Positions 9,521 through 19,119 of a stretch of 64,000 bases of DNA are shown piece by piece. The position numbers were made by a program, and so were the translations under genes. The stretch lies in the NCBI GenBank assembly GCA_949358305.1, contig OX442314.1:56677369-56741368 (forward strand), in the 5' to 3' direction. How positions within the stretch are numbered: the stretch's first letter is position 1; each line of letters starts with the position of its first letter. A model generated the notes under the pieces. The model was not told the origin of the DNA and did no database searches. It saw only the letters and a program-made list of their open reading frames with translations. This stretch comes from Strigamia acuminata (taxonomy: Eukaryota > Arthropoda > Chilopoda > Geophilomorpha > Linotaeniidae).

Positions 9521-10520
9521 TGTGGTGACCCGACTGGGGTGGGGCACGAAGAGTTTCTCTCGTGGCCTACATACGGGTAAAGAGGGGGAGTCGCACGCGC
9601 GCCTCCCTTCCCTCAGAGCATTGACATCCAGTCAATGGACGGGCGTCTGCCCTGGGGGAGTGGGGGAGATTCGTCTTCTCCACTATTGGGTGGCTTTAGT
9701 CACCTGTCACCCCCCGCTTTGTGCAAAGGAATTCGCCTTGCACTGAGCGGGCAGAACCAACACAAAAATCAACCAAGATACACGTAAAAGCCAAACGTCC
9801 TAAAACGATCAAGCCTAAGTACAAAGACTTCAGGAGTGACCTAGGACAAGGGACTTCCAACGTGAGTACGATTGATTTGTGTTAACCTCCGCAGAGTAAC
9901 CTGCGAAACAAGATTACCACACTATTTTAGCAAGCCAGCTAGAAATAGTAAACCTACTCCAATTTAGCGAGTTGTGCAGACAAACGGTCGCACAAGCCTA
10001 AATTGCAGTAACCACGACGAGCGTTCCCGCCGCTGTGTGTATCGCCGGGAACCACCAAGCGTCCGCCGCTGTGTGATCGCCGGACACCTACACAAAACCC
10101 TAAACCTAGACAACAGACCAGAAGTAAGCCCTTTAACTAGGCATTCACTCGCGCCCGACCAGCGTGAGCCCGAAGGACCGAACGAGAAACGTGAGTCGAG
10201 GACGCCATTCATTGCCACGCCGGCCCAAGACGACACCACGTTGCCACGCGGACGCCATCTTGGATCCAGAGCGCCAACAAAGGACGACCTCGACCAGTTT
10301 CCCGCCAACTTCACACACCTTACCTTTTACCTTTATTCCTTTACATATTTTATCCCTTTTAACTGTAAATTCCCATATAATAAATACATTTATTATATTT
10401 ACCCTTTTATATTGTTTGCCGTGTTACATTCTTTTGGGTAACCGCTTGAGTAAAGCGGTGTTGCGAGATTAGTAAGTGACTCATACCACGAGTTAGCGAC
10501 AGACAGACTTGAGCGCGACA
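9521..10520 (+). repeat. 5' LTR of copy 2
   Basis: This LTR is about 1000 bp, begins TGTGGTGACC and ends GCGACA. It is clearly related to the LTRs of copies 1 and 3 but with many substitutions and indels. AATAAA is at 10379-10384. It keeps the U3 hairpins (9714-9750 and 10023-10085) and the U5 hairpin ACCGCTT...AAGCGGT. No second LTR of this subtype lies in the window. Confidence 0.92.
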
Positions 10521-10522
10521 CG

Positions 10523-10540
10523 TGGGGGCCTGTCCGGGAT
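10523..10540 (+). promoter_or_regulatory. primer binding site (tRNA-Pro-like), copy 2
   Basis: TGGGGGCCTGTCCGGGAT starts two bases after the LTR end. It resembles the complement of the 3' end of animal tRNA-Pro, with two adjacent bases exchanged (CT where TC is expected). Copy 3 has the identical site. The primer assignment is from recalled tRNA sequence and needs checking against the host tRNA set. Confidence 0.7.
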
Positions 10541-10588
10541 CGATTTAAACGACTCGAATAGAACTTGAGATCATTTTCATACCCAAAA

Positions 10589-13500
10589 ATGGCAGACAAT
10601 ATCCGAGTAACGGATTCCGACTCCGACGCAAACAAGAGAGCTGGTAGCCGTAAAGGCGCCGATTATCATTTGCGATCTGGAGGTCCCTTACCCAAAGCCT
10701 CAGCGCACGAAGCTAGGCAAAAACGGCGCAAGCCTAAACCCGATCGCAGAAGCGCATCAGAGGCATCGCACCCGTCTCGTTCCGAGACGAGGCAGCGATT
10801 GGACGAGACAGAGCGGGGTGAAGAGCAATCTCACTCCAAACTGCCGCGTTCTAACCGTGACGGCGAGACGAGCGGAAACGAGGTTTTATCCCGTAACCCA
10901 TCGCCTCGTCTAACGCACGACACCGAGGTGGGCAGTCCGAAAGCGGCGTCTCCAATACAAAAGACGGCCTCAAATACGACAGCTAATTCGGCACTAAACA
11001 CGCCAATTACGCAAAGCCGCCCAGCTTCGGTCAGGTCTGAAGGACACAAGTCCAATGCGTCAAAAACTGAGCGTGTTCCGAGCCAGCCTTACAGCGTCTC
11101 GGCCACATTGGTTGACACGATGCAGTTGGCACAGGCAGAAGGTGTACGATACACTCTGCCAACGGGAAAAATAACTGTATACGAAACGTTACAAATCGTA
11201 CGTGCAGCTCTAAGAGCGCACAGGTTATCCCCACAAATCACCATTGTTGAAGACGCATACGCTCAACAAATGGTTGATTCCGCTCAATTCGAAGCGGATG
11301 CCGAGAATGAGGCCCGGCAAGCCATCCGCGAGAGAAAGCGGAAGCTGGCGGAAAGAGAAGCGCGAGCTCTCGAGTACGACAAATCCCAGCGCGTTCCGAC
11401 CACTCCAGAAGAGGTCGAAATAGTTGATCGAGCCTTACATGCACATCGTTATGCATTCCATTCTCAGCAAGAAGCTGAACAAGCTTTCATGGCTAGGCTG
11501 CAACGAGACAAACAAAAATCCGTTTGCAAGCCAGAAATCAGCTCGTCCGAATTGTCCGACGAGAGCGTCGAAGGCGACCCGAAGCGCACGCCGAAGGTCA
11601 GCCCCAAACCCGAGCGAAAAAAGGAAGTGCCAGTCACTCCACGCAAACGGGAAGTTTCGACCAAACAACGCGTTCGACCTCGCATGATGGCGTTAGACGA
11701 TAACACTAACAACGCTATCAACCGATTAATAAATGCGAACAACGCGCGTCGTAACGAAGAACAGACTCACACGAGCCGACAACGCGACGACCCGCGGGGT
11801 AGCGACTGGCCACAGCCGGTGCCCATCCTCAAAGACGACAGACCTTCGAGAAAACATTTCGAAGACCGCACATCGTCACGAGAGGAACGTCAACGCGAAA
11901 GAGGACAGCAACAGTATCACTACGGGAACAGTGATTCGTCGTCGGATGAACTGGAGTCGAATGCGCCCAGTCATCACGATTCGGAGAGAGGTTCCGGAGA
12001 GAGACAAAGGGAAAGAGAACGCGATGAACGCAGGGAAAGGGAACGTGACGACCGTCGTAGGGGCCGGAAAGAGTCAAACTCTTCACGGCGCAACCCGCCA
12101 CGCCGCTCACCGTCTCCCGACCCCAGCTCCGACCCCACGTCCAACGACGACAGACGAAATGATAAATCAAGTAATCGCCGGAAGAGATCCAACTCTCCGC
12201 GCGATAGAGAGAAACGACGTCGATCGGAAAATAGCGACCACCGACGGGAGGAGTTTCAGGACCTTCCCCGACAAAGCGCGTTTACCGATTCGACGGGTCG
12301 GCAGTATACGATGGGAGAGCTTGGAAGAGCCCTGCTTGGCTCGTTAAAAGCCGAGGGAATCGATCTGAGCAAACGAAACGATCGTAATCGTAGTACTGGC
12401 GACCGCGTAAAGAAAAAATACGCTGTTTCCCGGCGTGATACAATGAGTGTCACCGGGAATATTAGGTGGCAATTTTATATTCAGAACCGTTTCGACGGGT
12501 CATGGAAAGCGGGAGATCGCTTCCTTGACGAAGTAATTCGAATTAAGACTGCCACTAAAGCCACCGTAGGAGACATGCTCACCCACGGTATTGTCGAGCT
12601 AATGACAGGCTCGGCACGTGAGTGGTACCAAGGATTGAAAGGCGTCAATTGGGACGACTTTTTAATGAGATTCGACCTGCGCTACGGCGAGACACCCGAA
12701 GAGGTGAGCCGAAAGATGCGAGGTCTTCGCCAGATGCCTGGTGAAACCATAATGGATTACGACATTCGCGCCAGATTGTTGTTCGAAAAGGCCCCGATGG
12801 AATTTCATGCCACGGGATTCAACCTTTTCTTTCTCGGCGGTTTGTCGGAATACTCGCAAAGGGTGCTACTTGAAGAAAGGGCACCGACAGGAGGTAGCTA
12901 CAAGGAGATGAGCGCCTTCCTGTTCGAGAACACGATAGATATCGAGAAGAGATACTATTCCGCTTTACCAGAAGCGGAGAAAGCAGCAACCGCTAACCGT
13001 CTCAAGTTGAGTGCGGAAAGATATGGGGCGACAGACAAAATCATGCGCCCTACTGAATATCTTAGCGGTATAATGGAGCTGGCAGAAGCTAGCGTTGGTT
13101 TACAAATAAAAAATAAACTGACATCCACGCTGCCATCCAACCCATTGGCCGCCCCTAAAAAGGCACCGACAGCGTCAGCCATGCAAGCGACATTGGAGGA
13201 GGTCAAGGAGGGGGAGGAAGCCGAACAAAATGTCGGAAAATCAGACAAAAAAGAAGAAAAAGAGGATTATTCGACGGACGAAGAAATACGAAGCTATCGC
13301 GACACCTTATCAACGGGTTGCGATGAAGAAGGACCGCTAGTACATCTCATCCATCGAGATAGAGCGGTAGAAGAATTTCGCGCCAGGTTAAAACCAAATG
13401 CCGGCCGAATTCCAAAGTATTTTCGAAAAAATTACACGCCACCGTCGAAAGCAGACCCTGAAAAGAAAAAATCGATTGAAGCCCCAAGAGACAAATCAAA

Positions 13501-13669
13501 TATTCGCTGTTTCAAGTGTAACCAACTGGGTCACTACTCCAACGAGTGCCCAAGAACAGCGAAAGAAGACGCTAAGTTTGACGCGATAATGAAGCAGATG
13601 GCAGAGATTAAACTCGCCATGGCAAAAAACGAGTCAAAAAACGAGTCAGCGCAGGCGGCGAAGAAATAA
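10589..13669 (+). CDS. gag: Gag polyprotein (copy 2)
   Basis: The protein has 1026 residues from the ATG at 10589 (MADNIRV), chosen because the copy 3 gag starts at the same position. The N-terminal half is low-complexity and charged, with a strongly Arg/Ser-rich stretch at about 470-600. A retrotransposon capsid domain follows (about 620-790, with REWYQGLKGVNWDDF and DYDIRARLLFE). Near the C-terminus is a CCHC zinc knuckle (C974, C977, H982, C987) that would bind genomic RNA. It is unusually long for a Ty3/gypsy Gag. The last codons contain two slippery heptamers, and the TAA at 13667-13669 lies inside the open pol frame, so most ribosomes would end here and make Gag alone. Compared with copy 3 it keeps a 35-residue segment (starting EFQDLPRQ) that copy 3 has lost. 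Confidence 0.93.
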   Translation: MADNIRVTDSDSDANKRAGSRKGADYHLRSGGPLPKASAHEARQKRRKPKPDRRSASEASHPSRSETRQRLDETERGEEQSHSKLPRSNRDGETSGNEVLSRNPSPRLTHDTEVGSPKAASPIQKTASNTTANSALNTPITQSRPASVRSEGHKSNASKTERVPSQPYSVSATLVDTMQLAQAEGVRYTLPTGKITVYETLQIVRAALRAHRLSPQITIVEDAYAQQMVDSAQFEADAENEARQAIRERKRKLAEREARALEYDKSQRVPTTPEEVEIVDRALHAHRYAFHSQQEAEQAFMARLQRDKQKSVCKPEISSSELSDESVEGDPKRTPKVSPKPERKKEVPVTPRKREVSTKQRVRPRMMALDDNTNNAINRLINANNARRNEEQTHTSRQRDDPRGSDWPQPVPILKDDRPSRKHFEDRTSSREERQRERGQQQYHYGNSDSSSDELESNAPSHHDSERGSGERQRERERDERRERERDDRRRGRKESNSSRRNPPRRSPSPDPSSDPTSNDDRRNDKSSNRRKRSNSPRDREKRRRSENSDHRREEFQDLPRQSAFTDSTGRQYTMGELGRALLGSLKAEGIDLSKRNDRNRSTGDRVKKKYAVSRRDTMSVTGNIRWQFYIQNRFDGSWKAGDRFLDEVIRIKTATKATVGDMLTHGIVELMTGSAREWYQGLKGVNWDDFLMRFDLRYGETPEEVSRKMRGLRQMPGETIMDYDIRARLLFEKAPMEFHATGFNLFFLGGLSEYSQRVLLEERAPTGGSYKEMSAFLFENTIDIEKRYYSALPEAEKAATANRLKLSAERYGATDKIMRPTEYLSGIMELAEASVGLQIKNKLTSTLPSNPLAAPKKAPTASAMQATLEEVKEGEEAEQNVGKSDKKEEKEDYSTDEEIRSYRDTLSTGCDEEGPLVHLIHRDRAVEEFRARLKPNAGRIPKYFRKNYTPPSKADPEKKKSIEAPRDKSNIRCFKCNQLGHYSNECPRTAKEDAKFDAIMKQMAEIKLAMAKNESKNESAQAAKK

Positions 13670-16600
13670 CTTCTCGACCGTCTGCGCCATTCATGAAGAA
13701 GAAGGGGTTTAACAAAGGGTTCGATAAACCGCCACCAATCAAAGAAATGGGTAGTGACATAGCTAACGCCCAAATTCAAGACAGGGCCAACAACGCTTTG
13801 CAGGTAATTACCGCAAACGCTGAGGCTGAGGCGGAAGAACCGAACCTACTGCTTGAAGAATTACCTCAAGTAGTCGAAGAGACAGAAGAATTTCGTGTTT
13901 TCATGTGCAACGTGGCGGTCGAATACACCAGCCGCCTATGTATGCTGCCCATGACAATAGAACGCGAAAAAATTATGGGACTATTAGACTCGGGAGCAGA
14001 TCGCTCGTTCGTTTCCGAAGACATAGTAGCATCATTGGGTCTCACCGATAAAATAAAAGGCGTTAATAAAAATGTACGTCTAAAAACCGCCAACGGAATG
14101 GCGCGTCCAAAAGGAGTCATACTATTGACCATGGAGTGGCTCGGAGGGGTAGAACAGCACCCTTTCCTGGTCCTGCCCACCTGCGACAGAATTTTTCTGT
14201 TGGGTTTGGACCTCATGGCGTCAATGGAAATACAACCAAATCCAATAACGAAATCTTGGAATTATATCAGAAATGATAGAGAAAGACCCGCAATTGTCGT
14301 GCCACCAGCTCTTATCAAAGAAGCGGCCGACAAGACACAGTGGGAAAAAGGCCTAAAGAAATTCGTTCAAGATTACGATTTTAAAGCATTCGTAACAGAA
14401 TTGCAACGGGACAATGTAGTGGAAACGCTTGTCGCCGACGCCGCTTTAGAATTAAACGAAGCGGCAGCCCTACGAAGGGTCCTACTTAAATATGAGGGGA
14501 TCCTGTCGAAAAAACCGGGCCGAACGAATAGGGCTATTCACGAAATTAAATTGATGGATAATAAACCTATACGAGTTGCGTATAAGGGAATGAACCCGCA
14601 AAAACGTGAAATAGTGCAAAAAATGTGCCAAGAAATGCTAGACAGTGGCATTGTCTCCGAGGCCCAGGGAGAATACGCGACGCGAGTTGTGCTCGTGATG
14701 CGCCCGGGCTCGGACCCACGCCTATGCATTGATTACCGCCCATTAAACGCGGTGACGGAGATAGATCCCATACAGATGCCGTCGATCGAATCCATTTTGA
14801 GAGAGCTTAGCCCCTTTTCTTGGGTTACGACGATGGATCTGTCGAAGGGATACTGGCAAGTTGAGATGAGGCCAGAGGATAAGCTAAAAACAGCATTTTA
14901 CTCGCCAATTGGACGGTTGATGTTCAACGTCATGCCGTTTGGTTTAGTGAACGCTCCCAGTACCTTTCAGAGACTAATCGAAAGCGTATTGGGTGATATC
15001 CTGCATCAGTTTGTGTGGGCATACCTAGATGACATAGTTATTGCCTCTAAAACATTCGAAGAGCACATTGAGCACATCGACCAAGTGCTCACCCGGCTGG
15101 CAAAAGCTGGGTTACACGTTCACCCGGGCAAGAGCAAGTTCTGTCGAAAGGAGCTTGCCTTCCTGGGTTATCGCATTGGAGTCAATGGTTTAGCTATTGG
15201 CCCCGAAAAAATCGATGCGATTAATCGTTTCCCACCACCCGAGGACGTTAAAGGTGTCCAACGGTTTATGGGAATGATAAACTTCTTCGGCAGGTTGCTA
15301 CCGGGTCTAGCTGAAGTGGCAGCCCCAGTTACCGACCTCCTGAAGAATGAAAACGAATTTGTATGGTCAAATGAGTGCAACATCGCATTTAATGCGATAA
15401 AGAGGATGCTGACGGAAGTCGGCGTAATGCCTCTACCAGACTTAAACCGGCCGTTCATATTACATACGGACGCCAGCAGAGTTGGGTTGGGAGCAGCATT
15501 GCTCCAAACACACGTGCGCGACGGAGTCGAACAAGACCTGCCGTGCATGTTTATAAGTCGCAAACTCCAAGGCGCTGAAAAAAATTACAACGCCACAGAG
15601 TTGGAGTGTTTGGCAGTTGTGTGGGCTATAAGGAAATTCAGAGATTATCTCGAATATACCAAATTTGTAGTCCACACAGATCATCAAGCGTTACAATGGC
15701 TGATGAAATTAAAGGAGCCAGCCGGTCGACTAGCCAGATGGCAGTTAGAACTGATGGCATGCGACTTGACCATTCAATACAAGCCCGGCAAATATAACGT
15801 CGTGGCTGATGCTCTGTCACGGGCACCAGTGTCAGATCCTATCGACGCTGACGATGATGGCGAGGATGATTCCCGCATCATTTACTGCCCGACGAGTTGT
15901 CACCGTTGGGATTTAAGGAAAATGAATGAAATTCCTACCGCGTCTCCGGCAGATGTAAAATTCTGTGGATTCTGGACGCGGTTATACCAACCAGCTGCTG
16001 ACAATTACCCAAACGCAAAGAAGGAATTTAAGCTAGAGCGGAGAATAAATGACCCGCTTCTAAGCGCCTTCCACGCTCGTGTCGGCAAGCAAATGCAAAG
16101 CAATCCCCCGACAAGGGAGGAAATAATTGTGCAACAAAAATTAGACAAAAAATGTCAGGATAGAGCTAGATTCGTACTGACAGGAAAATATCCGCCCAAC
16201 TTAACCAGAAGGCAGAAGCGTCGTTATGCACACGAATCCATAGATTACCTATTGGATGACGGCCTTTTGGTGAAACATCACCCAAATCACCAAGATGACT
16301 TGAGTGAATCGGACACCGCAGTAAAGGTAGTAATACCTGCTTCCTTAATCGGTCGCGTGCTGTGGTTGTTACACGGGCACCCGCTTGCGAGCCATGCGGG
16401 AGTAAGCAGAACACTCTATCGTGCTACACAGCTTTTTCACTGGACAGGGATGAAAAAAGATATTGCTCTTTTTGTCCACCAATGTCAGCGATGTCAAGCG
16501 TGCAAGCCGAGGAGTAAATCACCATTCGAAACTATTTTCTTAGGGCCTTACGCGCCTTTTGATTGTTTAAGTGTCGATGTGATGGGCCCAAAACCCGTTA

Positions 16601-17763
16601 CGGGAAATAAAAATGCGTACATTATCGTTATAATGGACGTGGCGACTCGTTGGCCCGAGTTGTACGCCGTCGCTAGACCTTCAGCAGAGAAAATCGTCGA
16701 ATGTATCTACGACGTGGCGTTACGTTACGGATTTCCACGTAAAATTATATCCGATAACGGACCCCAATTTATCTCGAAAATTTGGGGTAAATTTTGTGAG
16801 AAGTTCGGAATTGTGGCGTCACATACTTCGACCTACAATCCCAGAACGAATCCCGTTGAGCGACTCAACAGGGATATAAAATATGCGTTGAGTATATTCA
16901 CTGACATCCACAATCGGTGGGATGAATACTTGAGAGAGATCGCGTTCAGCATACGAACAACAGTCTCAAGGACGAGAGATTTTTCTCCGGCCTACCTCAA
17001 CTTCGCCCGAGAGCTACGAGTGCCTTGGGACCCACGAGTGGCAGAGTCGGTAAATGTGGTGGACCCTGAGAAACCACATGAGTACGTGTATAAATTGGAG
17101 CAAACCATCTCCAACACGTACAAGCACATGATGGCGCACATTTTTAACATGCGCGACCGCATTTTACAAGATAAAAGCGGTGGAAAATTTGTGAATTTCG
17201 AAATTAATGATCTAGTGTGGAAAGATACACACATCCACTCGAATGCAGCGAGAGGAATCACCGCCAGCTTGGCCGACAAAAGAGACGGTCCGTATGTAAT
17301 CATCGACAAGCATGGCGGTAACGCGTATAAATTACGTAAGCTCGAGGACAATACCGAGCATAAATCGATACAAGTACGAGAGTTAACTCCGTACATTCCG
17401 GAATTCCCGCAAGAAATGTGGGCCAAAGGCCAAGTCAAGTCCAAAACTGACGGCCAAATCGTCGATATGTTCGCTGGCGAGTCGGAAAATGCACCGCCAA
17501 GTGACAACGAGGAGTATTTCGACGCCCCTTCACCTCCGGTAAACGAGATCGTTGAATCCGTTCCGGATCCAATTTTGGTCAGGGGGAAAACAGGAGAAAC
17601 TCCTGAAACAAACACAAAAAACACGGATAAAAAAAGAAATACACATGAGGAGGTACAGACACAAAAAACAACAAAAAATATCGTACCTGTCTCAACTCAT
17701 CACCTGCGGCCCCATAGAAGTAATCCGTTTATAAAAGACGGAAAGGTCGTAGGAAAGGAGTAG
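13612..17763 (+). CDS. pol: Pol polyprotein (copy 2): protease, RT, RNase H, integrase
   Basis: The frame is open from 13612, overlapping gag by 58 bases, and the first ATG is at 13693 (1356 residues from there; numbering below uses that ATG). Expression is probably by -1 frameshift rather than from this ATG. Visible are protease DSGA (99-102), RT YLDD (444-447) after GLVNAPSTFQ, RNase H HTDAS (591-595), integrase zinc finger H896, H901, C931, C934, and integrase triad D962, D1021, E1056, which gives the usual 34-residue spacing between the last two. A C-terminal acidic and Lys-rich tail follows; no chromodomain is obvious. All catalytic residues are present, so the enzyme could be active even though the element lacks its 3' end. 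The protein is nearly identical to the copy 3 Pol. Confidence 0.95.
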   Translation, partial: TRHGKKRVKKRVSAGGEEITSRPSAPFMKKKGFNKGFDKPPPIKEMGSDIANAQIQDRANNALQVITANAEAEAEEPNLLLEELPQVVEETEEFRVFMCNVAVEYTSRLCMLPMTIEREKIMGLLDSGADRSFVSEDIVASLGLTDKIKGVNKNVRLKTANGMARPKGVILLTMEWLGGVEQHPFLVLPTCDRIFLLGLDLMASMEIQPNPITKSWNYIRNDRERPAIVVPPALIKEAADKTQWEKGLKKFVQDYDFKAFVTELQRDNVVETLVADAALELNEAAALRRVLLKYEGILSKKPGRTNRAIHEIKLMDNKPIRVAYKGMNPQKREIVQKMCQEMLDSGIVSEAQGEYATRVVLVMRPGSDPRLCIDYRPLNAVTEIDPIQMPSIESILRELSPFSWVTTMDLSKGYWQVEMRPEDKLKTAFYSPIGRLMFNVMPFGLVNAPSTFQRLIESVLGDILHQFVWAYLDDIVIASKTFEEHIEHIDQVLTRLAKAGLHVHPGKSKFCRKELAFLGYRIGVNGLAIGPEKIDAINRFPPPEDVKGVQRFMGMINFFGRLLPGLAEVAAPVTDLLKNENEFVWSNECNIAFNAIKRMLTEVGVMPLPDLNRPFILHTDASRVGLGAALLQTHVRDGVEQDLPCMFISRKLQGAEKNYNATELECLAVVWAIRKFRDYLEYTKFVVHTDHQALQWLMKLKEPAGRLARWQLELMACDLTIQYKPGKYNVVADALSRAPVSDPIDADDDGEDDSRIIYCPTSCHRWDLRKMNEIPTASPADVKFCGFWTRLYQPAADNYPNAKKEFKLERRINDPLLSAFHARVGKQMQSNPPTREEIIVQQKLDKKCQDRARFVLTGKYPPNLTRRQKRRYAHESIDYLLDDGLLVKHHPNHQDDLSESDTAVKVVIPASLIGRVLWLLHGHPLASHAGVSRTLYRATQLFHWTGMKKDIALFVHQCQRCQACKPRSKSPFETIFLGPYAPFDCLSVDVMGPKPVTGNKNAYIIVIMDVATRWPELYAVARPSAEKIVECIYDVALRYGFPRKIISDNGPQFISKIWGKFCEKFGIVASHTSTYNPRTNPVERLNRDIKYALSIFTDIHNRWDEYLREIAFSIRTTVSRTRDFSPAYLNFARELRVPWDPRVAESVNVVDPEKPHEYVYKLEQTISNTYKHMMAHIFNMRDRILQDKSGGKFVNFEINDLVWKDTHIHSNAARGITASLADKRDGPYVIIDKHGGNAYKLRKLEDNTEHKSIQVRELTPYIPEFPQEMWAKGQVKSKTDGQIVDMFAGESENAPPSDNEEYFDAPSPPVNEIVESVPDPILVRGKTGETPETNTKNTDKKRNTHEEVQTQKTTKNIVPVSTHHLRPHRSNPFIKDGKVVGKE
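13624..13642 (+). promoter_or_regulatory. double A_AAA_AAC -1 frameshift site between gag and pol (copy 2)
   Basis: In the gag frame the sequence reads GCA AAA AAC GAG TCA AAA AAC, giving two A_AAA_AAC heptamers at 13624-13630 and 13636-13642, in the phase needed for -1 slippage. The pol frame is open from 13612 through the gag stop and into the annotated pol ATG at 13693. Both heptamers are kept in copy 3 (44590-44608). This explains how Pol is made without its own start. Confidence 0.75.
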
Positions 17764-17913
17764 AAAACGTTACGAGTCGATGGCGACGCTGAAAAACAAA
17801 AAAATTGATCGATCGACAGCGCTAGCCATCAAAATCCGAGACTCTGAAAAATTTCGCTAAGTCCAACAAAGCGGATATCGGTCGAATTCACGTCATGAGA
17901 TGGCGTGGAAACG

Positions 17914-18035
17914 CGGGACCCGTAGCAAAATTATCGGCACGGGTCGGATACCGCGTGCAAAAGACCCCGTAGCAGCGATCGCGCACGGGCGTAGAAACAA
18001 AGGAGCCCCGTAGCGTAACATGCGCGCGGGCTGTT
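17914..18035 (+). other. three tandem stem-loops between pol and ORF3 (copy 2)
   Basis: This is the same CCCGTAGC ... GCACGGG pattern as in copies 1 and 3. The third stem has changes in both arms. It marks the last stretch of near identity to copy 3 before the sequence diverges. Confidence 0.55.
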
Positions 18036-18242
18036 GCGCACAAGTCTCAAACACCTGGTTCTGGAGTAAATTACCCAGAACCCACCACGATTGCCTCGTT
18101 TTCACCCGGACTTCCGCTAAATCAGCTGATCGCCGTCCGCACGTGCTACACATCGAGTTTATTTTTAACCGAGTTTTTTATCCATTTTACGAGGAGCTTT
18201 AATCAGTTTTATCGTGGTCTGACTGAACGCGCAATCCTCACG

Positions 18243-18338
18243 ATGGCTGAGGAAGGAGGGGACGAGGAAATGCTTGAAATCGAGCATCAAGCAGATGAAA
18301 ATTGGGACCAGGACGTTAACGTGGTTCCACCCGATCAG
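18243..18338 (+). CDS. ORF3 exon 1, acidic leader (copy 2)
   Basis: This exon has 32 codons, starts MAEEGGDEE and ends VVPPDQ. It finishes at CAG|GTAGTAG in phase 0. It resembles the copy 1 and 3 exon at protein level (acidic N-terminus, ENWDQDV, VPPDQ) despite many base changes, and the similarity decays after the donor. This is the best evidence that the exon is real. Confidence 0.65.
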
Positions 18339-19119
18339 GTAGTAGTCGGTGTCGACGCACGAGACTTAGCTCCGTGCGGTTGAATATGAGAAACATTTGA
18401 CTAATACTTGACATGAACGCTCTGCGTTCGAAATAGTGTATAATTATTATACTAATATCCACGATCGCGAGAGCGATTGTATTTTCCCCTTATTGTTTGT
18501 TTTCAAGGACGCGATCGCAGACTTAATGTCGCCTCGCTCCTTGAAAATGACTCACGACAATTGACACGAACGAGACAAAGGAAACGAGCTTTCTTTTTAT
18601 ATTTCCAGGAATGGAAATAATTTATTGGGTAGATTTTGGAATAATTTATAGAACGTTGTTTTCTATTTTTATTCGTTATTTTATTCGCGAATTTTTCCGA
18701 TGACACTAATTTATTTTAGATTCGTTTTTTTTAACTCGACTTTAACTCCGAATTTTGGAGTTATTATTAGATAAATTTATTTTTACGACAAGAACATTTA
18801 TTTACATGTTCTAAAATTGTCATTTGGAATTTTCACGAACGATTTCGCGAGTTTATTTAATTTATTACACATTAATTTTAAATATTAAATAATCCGAAGA
18901 GAATTTCCGGATTAAGATGCCTGATTCCGTCTCGTGGCTATCATTGGACGTGAGCCAGATGTGCCAAGAAGACTCTTTTCTTCCTGACAAGGACGAATCA
19001 ATGAACAGGAATCGGACTCGACGAACGGCCGCACGTTTTGGCGACGTTCCTCGAGCCCACCCTTATTTATCTCCGTGTTGTTGGCGATTGTAGTAATTAT
19101 TTTATTTCCATCATTGCAG
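18339..19119 (+). other. predicted ORF3 intron (copy 2)
   Basis: This 781-bp AT-rich interval starts GTAGTAG and ends TCATTGCAG directly before ATG. It has little sequence in common with the copy 1 and 3 introns and no convincing ORF. Confidence 0.58.
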
